Made by a program: the position numbers and the translations under genes
The notes under the pieces: generated by a model
Seen by the model: only the letters and a program-made list of their open reading frames with translations
The model's database searches: none
What the model was told of the DNA's origin: nothing
From: Victivallaceae bacterium
GTDB lineage: Bacteria > Verrucomicrobiota > Lentisphaeria > Victivallales > Victivallaceae
DNA: 10,188 nucleotides
Assembly (NCBI GenBank): GCA_028717165.1
Contig: JAQUOK010000043.1
Span: 1-10,188 of the forward strand
Direction of reading: 5' to 3'
Shown: piece by piece, positions 5,697 to 10,188 of the stretch
How positions within the stretch are numbered: the first letter of the stretch is position 1
Layout: the number at the start of each line of letters is the position of its first letter

Positions 5697-6575
5697 ATGA
5701 AAGAATCATACTTAAAAATATATAAATATATAGAAGAAAGCCTCGACATTGAATTCGAGGCCTGTGGGATCAAACATCTCGACGGCAATTATGAAAGCAA
5801 GTTCCGCAGCAGTTTTTATTCCCTGTTTTCCGTTGTAAAAAAAGGCCGGATCGAATCTATCCTGAGACTTAAAGACAAAACGTTAAAAATCAAACGCAAT
5901 GAATTGATCGCGTGCTACATACCCCGGGAAACGCCGGCAAAAACAATGCTTTCCGGGGTTTCTGAAGCTGACATTCTGTGGAGCAGAATGAATTTCAATA
6001 TATTCGGCAGTCTCGATCTGCTGGATTTTTTCGAAATTCCATACGTTTTCGCCCCGGCTGCCGGCGCGGAAATATTATCGCTGAACCAAAGGCTGCATAT
6101 GCTGGAAGCGGAAAAGGATAACGACCCGCTTCGTTCCCTCATAAAACGTAAAAAGCTTTGTTTTCAAATGCTTGATTTAATTCTGACCTGCGCCGTTCCA
6201 AAAACAGATTGCGGCAGGAAATTCGCTGCCATCGAAGAACTCCTGCCGGTAGTCAATTATATAAATAAAAACTGCCGGCAAAAAATTTCCAACCGGGACC
6301 TGGCAAAGCTGACGCACCTGTCTCTTTCGCGTTTCTGCCATAAGTTCAAAACTGTTTTCGGGCTTTCTCCCCGGAAATACATCCAGCAACTGCGCTTTCT
6401 GGAAATCAGCCGCCTGCTTGCCGACACCAATACAAGAATAAATGAGATAGCGTCCGAATACGGCTTTTCCGACCAGTTCCATTTCAGCCGCGCCTTCAAG
6501 TCCGCAAGCGGTTATTCGCCGCGGGAATACCGTAATCTGGTAAAAGCCGCCAAGGGCAAATTGTTCTCCAGTTGA
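5697..6575 (+). CDS. AraC-family transcriptional regulator
   Basis: A 292-residue regulator with a C-terminal AraC/XylS DNA-binding domain at about 184-283. The first HTH lies near 198-218 (ISNRDLAKLTHLSLSRFCHK), and after the linker helix (PRKYIQQLRFLEISRLLADT) the second lies near 248-268 (INEIASEYGFSDQFHFSRAF), followed by the family signature GYSPREYR (272-279). The first 180 residues are the probable ligand or dimerisation domain and match no effector domain I recognise. ATG 5697 is the only sensible start but has no Shine-Dalgarno; it overlaps (ATGA) the stop of a 7-codon ORF beginning at 5677, so a leaderless mRNA or coupled start is possible. It is divergent from the pseudopilin gene and separated from it by the predicted operator, so regulation of that gene and of itself is the likeliest role. 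It is convergent with the oxidoreductase gene. Confidence 0.95.
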   Translation: MKESYLKIYKYIEESLDIEFEACGIKHLDGNYESKFRSSFYSLFSVVKKGRIESILRLKDKTLKIKRNELIACYIPRETPAKTMLSGVSEADILWSRMNFNIFGSLDLLDFFEIPYVFAPAAGAEILSLNQRLHMLEAEKDNDPLRSLIKRKKLCFQMLDLILTCAVPKTDCGRKFAAIEELLPVVNYINKNCRQKISNRDLAKLTHLSLSRFCHKFKTVFGLSPRKYIQQLRFLEISRLLADTNTRINEIASEYGFSDQFHFSRAFKSASGYSPREYRNLVKAAKGKLFSS

Positions 6576-6678
6576 AATCGGTATAAACTTGTTTGCGGGA
6601 GTTTCTTTCCCCAGCCGTCCTGCTCTTTGGACTGCGGCGGCCCTCCACGTTTTATATTGTGCCGGAGTTTTTTCTGGT

Positions 6679-6715
6679 GCCGTTTGCCCGGAACAGTCAG
6701 ACTGAGAAAAACGGC
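6679..6715 (+). terminator. Hairpin between convergent genes, possible terminator
   Basis: GCCGTTT (6679-6685) pairs with AAACGGC (6709-6715) around a loop that itself contains CAGTCAGACTG (6694-6704). It lies in the 139-base convergent gap and touches the oxidoreductase stop codon. There is no strong T-run on either side (ATTT on the plus strand), so termination is plausible but not shown. Confidence 0.3.
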
Positions 6716-8037
6716 TATTTCAGGTCAACCAGTTCCTTCACGACAACCGGCATACCCGTCGCCATGGATTTATTGGCGGCAATCCCGGTAAGTATGGATT
6801 TGGCGCCGTCAAGGTAACCGGCGGCATGCCCCAGCGGATCATTTTCCGCGCCTCTGAAAATATGGTTAAGGAGACGTATATCGCCGCCGCCGTGCCCGCC
6901 TTTATCACTTTGTTCGTACTCGATAACCCGCGGTTTGCCCCAATGCGCCTGGAAAATGATCTCAGGAACCATTTCCTTTTTTTCGCCTTCAAGTTCGCGC
7001 ATTCCGGGCTGGTTGAAATCCTCATGGCCGCCGCTGACATAAGATTTCTCGACGACGTTGAATTCCAGACGTCCTTTAGTGCCGTTGAAACAGACGCGAT
7101 AACCTTCCCAGGGACTGTGGGCGTTCAGCGAATAGGCCATCACCACTTTATTGGCGTAACGCACCATTACCGCCATATTGTCCTCGATACTGATGCCGTC
7201 CCCGAAAACGCTCTGGTCACGGTAATAATTATCCTCATGTTCGGCATTATAATAAAGCCCTAACAGGCGTTCGTCCTTTTCCGTTACTTTCAGCGCGAAC
7301 GGATCCTTTTCAGCAATTTTGCTGTCGCGGGCCCGGGCGTAAAACTCCGTAACGCCGCGGTTTTCGGCATTTTCCTTGCCGTAGAATTTCAGATCCCCCA
7401 TGGCGAAAACTATTTGCGGTTCGGAATCTATCCACCAGTTGACCAGGTCGAAATGGTGAGTCGCCTTGTGGACCATCAACCCGCCGCTGTTGCGTTTATC
7501 CCGGTGCCAGCGCCGGAAATAATCAGCGCCGTGGGCAGTATCCAGCAGCCATTCAAAATGAATACTGGTAATATCGCCGACAATACCGCTTTTGATAAGC
7601 TCCTTGACCTTGGTATTGCGGGGAGAATAACGGTAGTTGAAGGTAACGATCAGGTCCTGGCCGGTGCTTTTCACGGTATCAATTATCTGCCGGCATTTTT
7701 CGGCATCGACCGTCATCGGCTTTTCCGAAATAACGTCGCACCCCAGTTCCATGGCCCGGCAAATATATTTATGGTGGGTTCTGTCCATGCTGGTTACGAT
7801 AACCTTCTGCGGTTTCTGCTCGGCGATCATTTTGTCAAAGTCAGCGGCCTTATAGGTTTTTATATCAGCGCTTCCGCCGTTTTCCCTGATATAGCTTTTC
7901 CAGTAGTTCATTCTGGTCTGGTTCGTATCGCAGAGAGCAACCAGTTCGCCGCAATCCTTGAAATCTTTGAGCAAGGCGTTGATGTACATTGCGCAACGGC
8001 CGCCGGTTCCGACTAAAACATACTTTTTCATGGTCAT
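6715..8037 (-). CDS. Gfo/Idh/MocA family NAD(P)-dependent oxidoreductase
   Basis: A 440-residue dehydrogenase of the Gfo/Idh/MocA family, which oxidises or reduces sugars, inositols and related polyols with NAD(P). The N-terminal Rossmann domain shows VGTGGR (9-14, dinucleotide-binding loop), ALCD (34-37) and EKP (105-107) with the catalytic/cofactor Lys106. The C-terminal domain has SGGLMVHKATHHFDLVNW (184-201), which carries the conserved Lys191, His194/His195 and Asp197 of the active site, and substrate-domain segments up to AKSILTGIAANKSMATG near the end. It is longer than the usual 330-390 residues, with extra sequence around 225-270 and 340-385. Start M1 (8037) is chosen over M3 because GGAGGT at 8044-8049 is 6 bases away rather than 12. 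The stop is TAG. It follows the lacI-type gene by 20 bases, so the two form an operon, with the repressor probably responding to the enzyme's sugar or a derivative. Confidence 0.96.
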   Translation of the reverse strand: MTMKKYVLVGTGGRCAMYINALLKDFKDCGELVALCDTNQTRMNYWKSYIRENGGSADIKTYKAADFDKMIAEQKPQKVIVTSMDRTHHKYICRAMELGCDVISEKPMTVDAEKCRQIIDTVKSTGQDLIVTFNYRYSPRNTKVKELIKSGIVGDITSIHFEWLLDTAHGADYFRRWHRDKRNSGGLMVHKATHHFDLVNWWIDSEPQIVFAMGDLKFYGKENAENRGVTEFYARARDSKIAEKDPFALKVTEKDERLLGLYYNAEHEDNYYRDQSVFGDGISIEDNMAVMVRYANKVVMAYSLNAHSPWEGYRVCFNGTKGRLEFNVVEKSYVSGGHEDFNQPGMRELEGEKKEMVPEIIFQAHWGKPRVIEYEQSDKGGHGGGDIRLLNHIFRGAENDPLGHAAGYLDGAKSILTGIAANKSMATGMPVVVKELVDLK

Positions 8038-8043
8038 GATATT

Positions 8044-8049
8044 ACCTCC
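8044..8049 (-). promoter_or_regulatory. Ribosome binding site of the oxidoreductase gene
   Basis: GGAGGT on the minus strand inside the 20-base gap after the lacI-type gene. It is 6 bases from ATG 8037 and settles the choice between two close ATGs. Confidence 0.8.
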
Positions 8050-8057
8050 GGTTATTT

Positions 8058-9014
8058 TTAAGTGCTTTCACGATTTATAAATTTAGTTGCAAAAACAAAG
8101 TCGCCGCCATTTTCGGCGCGCTGTTCTATCAACTCTATAATTTTATCATTTATTTCGTCTATGGGATGGGCGACCGTACTTAAAGCCGGACAGGCCTGCG
8201 TATCCATAGGGTCGTCATCGAACCCTATCACCGAAATATCTTCGGGTATTCTTATCCGGTTCTTCCAGGCATATTTCAAAAACCCCAGGGCCATCCTGTC
8301 CGTATCAAAGAAAACCGCATCGGCTCCGCTCGCCATGAGTTCTGGACCTATTGCCCAGCCGTCTTCAAAATCCGCTTTGGACTTGAAATAGACGAAATCA
8401 AGTTTCCTTCCCTCCGGCAGTTCCTCAAAAGCCTTTCTCAAACCGGCTTCCCGTGAAGGGATATTGCCGCACCTGGCAAGTCTGGAACGTCCGTTCCGGG
8501 CCAGATGCAGGATACCGTCTTTTATGCCGGTGGAACGGTCGATCAGCAGGCGGCTGCAGTTTGCCGTATCCATTTCATTATCAACCAGAATGAAATGCTG
8601 CGGCATTTTCTCGAATTCTTCCAGCACCTGCGGCCTCAGCCCTCCCAGAACAACGACATAATTCACAAATCCCGACCACTCCCTGAACATCCGGGAAACG
8701 CTTTCGACATCACCCGGAGCCACACTCAACAATGGGAAATAAGCATGTTCCTCCAGTTTCCGGACGAGCCCGTAAAGCTTCCGCAAATGGATATTGTTCC
8801 CGTAATTACTGCTCAGGACTCCCACAAAATTACTGCGCCGCAGACGCAGGTTGCGGGCCGCCACATTGGGAACATATCCCAGTTCCGAAGCCAGTTTCAA
8901 AATTGCCGCGCGCCGGTCTTCCCCGACGCCGCTTTCGCCTTTCAACGCACGGTTGACCGAACGAATTGAAGTATGTGCCAGCTCCGCCAGTTCTTTCAGG
9001 GTTATCCTTGCCAT
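8058..9014 (-). CDS. LacI-family transcriptional repressor
   Basis: A 318-residue LacI/GalR regulator. N-terminal HTH MARITLKELAELAHTSIRSVNRALKG has the usual recognition helix (SIRSVNRAL); the hinge PNVAARNLRLRRSN carries the Leu that inserts into the central CpG of operators in this family. The rest is a periplasmic-binding-like effector domain: FVGVLSS, VVLGG, FILVDNEM, ADAVFFDTDRMALGFL, IPEDISVIGFDDDP, and a C-terminal INREST typical of the family end. I use ATG 9014, not the in-frame ATG 9125: the upstream part would add 37 residues translated through the promoter and operators, and LacI proteins normally start a few residues before ITLK. Only a weak GGA-type ribosome binding site precedes it. 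It is co-transcribed with the Gfo/Idh/MocA gene, and two matching operators overlap its own promoter, indicating autorepression lifted by a sugar-type inducer. Confidence 0.96.
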   Translation of the reverse strand: MARITLKELAELAHTSIRSVNRALKGESGVGEDRRAAILKLASELGYVPNVAARNLRLRRSNFVGVLSSNYGNNIHLRKLYGLVRKLEEHAYFPLLSVAPGDVESVSRMFREWSGFVNYVVVLGGLRPQVLEEFEKMPQHFILVDNEMDTANCSRLLIDRSTGIKDGILHLARNGRSRLARCGNIPSREAGLRKAFEELPEGRKLDFVYFKSKADFEDGWAIGPELMASGADAVFFDTDRMALGFLKYAWKNRIRIPEDISVIGFDDDPMDTQACPALSTVAHPIDEINDKIIELIEQRAENGGDFVFATKFINREST

Positions 9015-9037
9015 AATTTTGTTTCCGTTTCTTTTAA

Positions 9038-9051
9038 TGCCAACGATGGCA
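9038..9051. promoter_or_regulatory. LacI-type operator over the transcription start
   Basis: TGCCAACGATGGCA. Its 12-base core GCCAACGATGGC is the exact reverse complement of the core of the operator at 9063-9076. The centres are 25 bases apart, and the site covers the predicted start point. Confidence 0.78.
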
Positions 9052-9054
9052 TAT

Positions 9055-9083
9055 ATTATAAACGCCATCGTTGGCGTTGTCAA
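9055..9083 (-). promoter_or_regulatory. Perfect-consensus sigma70 promoter of the lacI-type/oxidoreductase operon
   Basis: Minus strand TTGACA (9078-9083), exactly 17 bases, TATAAT (9055-9060). Start is expected near 9048, giving a leader of about 34 bases to ATG 9014. The full match to both hexamers with ideal spacing suggests high basal strength that needs repression. Confidence 0.85.
9063..9076. promoter_or_regulatory. LacI-type operator in the promoter spacer
   Basis: CGCCATCGTTGGCG, a near-palindrome with a central CG, as LacI-family hinge helices require. It fills the spacer between the -35 and -10, so a bound repressor would exclude RNA polymerase. Confidence 0.8.
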
Positions 9084-9253
9084 CATCGGATTTGCTTTTT
9101 TTGTAATTAATCCGAAAAACGGCATTAAGACGGCAGTTTCATAACCTGGAATGCGTTATTTATATAAGACAATTCTTTGCCTGAGAATTTTCTGCTGTCC
9201 AGGCTTGAGCGCCGGTTGGGGAAAGTGACATTTTACGTTTAACTTAGTATTAG

Positions 9254-9670
9254 TCAATTGCTGCAGTCTTTACTTATTAGCGCGATTATTTTAAGTTTGG
9301 TTTCTTGATCAAATTCGCCACTATCAATAATATTTTTGATCAAATCAGACTTAATTTCCTTTGCCGTGGTCAAACCAGCTATAGAATGAACTACGATGGT
9401 TTCATGATTATAACCGATAAGGTTTATCGACCTGTCGTTATCATTATCCGGCATGAAATTCTCAGTATAATTTTCCGGAAGAAATTCTCGTATATATTTG
9501 TATAGGTTTCCCCAAGCCTGAGGAGTGAAAGATTTCCCTTTGCCGCTAATATAGCGGCTAATATCTTTTTGGAGAACTCCCGTTTTTTTTGCCAATTCAT
9601 CCTGAGAACCCAATTTATTAACAGCATTTTGAATTGCTTGCTGAACTATTTTATCATTTGGAATACGCAT
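9254..9670 (-). CDS. Small Cro/CI-like HTH DNA-binding protein
   Basis: A 138-residue protein with an N-terminal XRE-like helix-turn-helix at about 20-45 (LGSQDELAKKTGVLQKDISR, then YISGKGK). The following segment FTPQAWGNLYKYIREFLPE fits helix 4/5 of such domains. Residues 70-138 match nothing I recognise and contain no Ser-Lys dyad of the LexA/CI peptidase type that I can identify. It is AT-rich compared with its neighbours, which points to recent acquisition. A TATAAT at 9722-9727 on the minus strand may be its -10. There is no clear Shine-Dalgarno. It is divergent from the short gene at 9811, in the layout of a phage repressor or toxin-antitoxin regulator facing its target. It could equally be a solitary chromosomal regulator. 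Confidence 0.8.
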   Translation of the reverse strand: MRIPNDKIVQQAIQNAVNKLGSQDELAKKTGVLQKDISRYISGKGKSFTPQAWGNLYKYIREFLPENYTENFMPDNDNDRSINLIGYNHETIVVHSIAGLTTAKEIKSDLIKNIIDSGEFDQETKLKIIALISKDCSN

Positions 9671-9722
9671 AGTTTCTAAAAAGTATTAATTTATTTGAAT
9701 TCAAGCCCAATAGAGCACGTGA

Positions 9723-9780
9723 TTATACGATTTTATACAAATTTAAATAAAACTATACTTTAAAAATACAAAATGTATAA
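9723..9780. promoter_or_regulatory. Repeated TTATAC/GTATAA half-sites in the divergent gap
   Basis: TTATAC occurs at 9723-9728 and 9733-9738, exactly 10 bases apart, and the reverse GTATAA at 9775-9780; TTATACA (9733-9739) and TGTATAA (9774-9780) are perfect inverted copies. The first overlaps the likely -10 of the HTH gene. They are candidate binding sites for that protein, but the gap is so AT-rich that chance is a real alternative. Confidence 0.35.
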
Positions 9781-9810
9781 ATATTGTATGTAAGATAAAA
9801 AGAGGTCTTC

Positions 9811-9942
9811 ATGCTTGATCTGAAACAAATCGAAAAAGCCACTGCCGAGGAACTTGAAAGCTTATTAGGATTCTTCCGGCGCGATATTCGCCATGCGGAA
9901 TCGTGGCTGTGGGAACTTAAAAGCGCCGAAAAGATTTTTTAA
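9811..9942 (+). CDS. Small 43-residue protein, probably the 5' part of an interrupted gene
   Basis: ATG 9811 follows AGAGGT (9801-9806) by 4 bases, a good ribosome binding site. The product starts MLDLKQIEKATAEELESLLG and continues with FFRRDIRHAESWLWELKSAEKIF, then TAA at 9940-9942. It is charged and helical, with no signal peptide or membrane segment and no recognised family. The frame stays open after the stop (see the next entry), so the original protein was probably 75-76 residues. It is divergent from the HTH gene, which suggests a shared regulatory unit. Confidence 0.6.
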   Translation: MLDLKQIEKATAEELESLLGFFRRDIRHAESWLWELKSAEKIF

Positions 9943-10041
9943 AATGCTTTGCGCCTGAAAATCGATTTACAGAACAATGAAAAGAAGGTAACGGCTTTAA
10001 AGAAAGAGTTGTCAAAATCCGGTTTGACCCAAAATATTTGA
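9943..10041 (+). pseudogene. In-frame continuation of the small gene after a TAA stop
   Basis: Directly after the TAA the same frame reads NALRLKIDLQNNEKKVTALK and then KELSKSGLTQNI before TGA at 10039-10041. It has a heptad-like, Lys/Glu-rich coiled-coil character matching the upstream half, and no convincing start or ribosome binding site of its own (only TTG 9949). The simplest reading is a nonsense mutation (for example CAA, GAA or AAA changed to TAA) or a sequencing error next to the T6 run at 9935-9940. Programmed readthrough is possible but unsupported. Confidence 0.5.
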
Positions 10042-10055
10042 TGCGAAGCATCTTT
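10040..10055 (+). terminator. Hairpin plus short T-run after the small gene
   Basis: GATGC-GAA-GCATC followed by TTT, overlapping the TGA at 10039-10041. It fits a weak intrinsic terminator. Confidence 0.4.
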
Positions 10056-10188
10056 GGAGTGCGCAAGTCCTTTTGCGCTTTGTAATTTGCGCAAGCGGCT
10101 GAGTCCGACCGCTGCACCACCGGGGCAAATGTTGTCTTTCGCTACGCTCAGCAGAGTGCATCCGCATTCTATTTTTGCCGGAACCGTC
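10042..10188. other. Hairpin-rich non-coding end of the window
   Basis: Apart from the two hairpins there is an AGCGG/CCGCT stem at about 10094-10114. On the minus strand the stretch around 10098-10130 recalls the 5' part of a tRNA (GGTGCAGCGGTCGGACTC), but no T-arm or full cloverleaf follows. I see no gene. Confidence 0.5.
10061..10078 (+). terminator. Second hairpin GCGCAA/TTGCGC
   Basis: Perfect 6-bp stem (10061-10066 and 10073-10078, loop GTCCTT) followed by TTTG. It comes just after the first hairpin, and a third copy of the palindrome, TTGCGCAA, follows at 10087-10094. It may be a second terminator or a small repeat cluster. Confidence 0.35.

Noticed and set aside
6826..8016. Plus-strand open frames opposite the oxidoreductase gene (6826-7263, 7414-8016)
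   Set aside because: Antisense to a clearly conserved Gfo/Idh/MocA gene; no recognisable motif and no start signals.
9015..9125. Longer LacI start at 9125
   Set aside because: The extension runs through the consensus promoter and both operators and is absent from the family.
10060..10135. tRNA-like stretch on the minus strand and open frame 9917-10120
   Set aside because: Only a D-arm-like piece is present, with no T-loop or complete acceptor stem; the open frame overlaps the small gene and has no supporting signals.

Overview
The window looks like bacterial accessory chromosome, most likely from a Lentisphaerota (Victivallales-like) bacterium or a close PVC-superphylum relative. This is inferred from gene style, not from a marker gene. 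The clues are a solitary pseudopilin-type protein with a FTLIELLVVIAIIAI N-terminus followed by SMLLPAL, placed next to an AraC regulator, a LacI/Gfo-Idh-MocA pair, and a catabolic cluster containing a URO-D-like protein and a ceramidase-fold hydrolase. There is no rRNA, confirmed tRNA, CRISPR array or transposase.

Layout. (1) 16-4119, minus strand: a four-gene cluster transcribed right to left: ceramidase-like hydrolase (2740-4119), URO-D-family protein (1675-2721), metal-dependent amidohydrolase (354-1580) and RidA-family protein (16-363). The last two overlap by 10 bases. A sigma70-like promoter (TTGCGG-N17-TATAAT) lies just upstream. The enzymes suggest uptake-independent, cytoplasmic breakdown of an amide-containing, possibly methylated compound, with RidA clearing reactive enamine/imine intermediates; the substrate is unknown. 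(2) 4140-4566: gene-free, with several small hairpins. (3) 4567-5289, minus: pseudopilin-like gene. (4) 5290-5696: a gene-free divergent region with a set of inverted repeats (a possible structured RNA or leader), a terminator-like element, and a compact control region with two copies each of AATGCCAT and ATTGCTGTT. (5) 5697-6575, plus: AraC-family regulator, possibly on a near-leaderless mRNA. (6) 6715-9014, minus: a lacI-type repressor followed 20 bases later by a Gfo/Idh/MocA oxidoreductase. Their promoter is a perfect consensus TTGACA-N17-TATAAT carrying two LacI-type operators, a strong sign of autorepression. (7) 9254-9670, minus: an AT-rich Cro/CI-like HTH protein. Divergent from it at 9811 is a short gene with a good ribosome binding site whose frame is cut by one in-frame TAA and then continues as coiled-coil-like sequence to 10041. 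This last segment looks like a foreign or phage-derived immunity-type module. The window ends in hairpin-rich non-coding sequence.

The most interesting parts are regulatory: the double-operator lacI promoter, the AraC divergent control region, and the structured region between the pseudopilin and AraC genes. No wholly new system is proven by the sequence alone. The four-enzyme cluster is the best candidate for an undescribed catabolic pathway.
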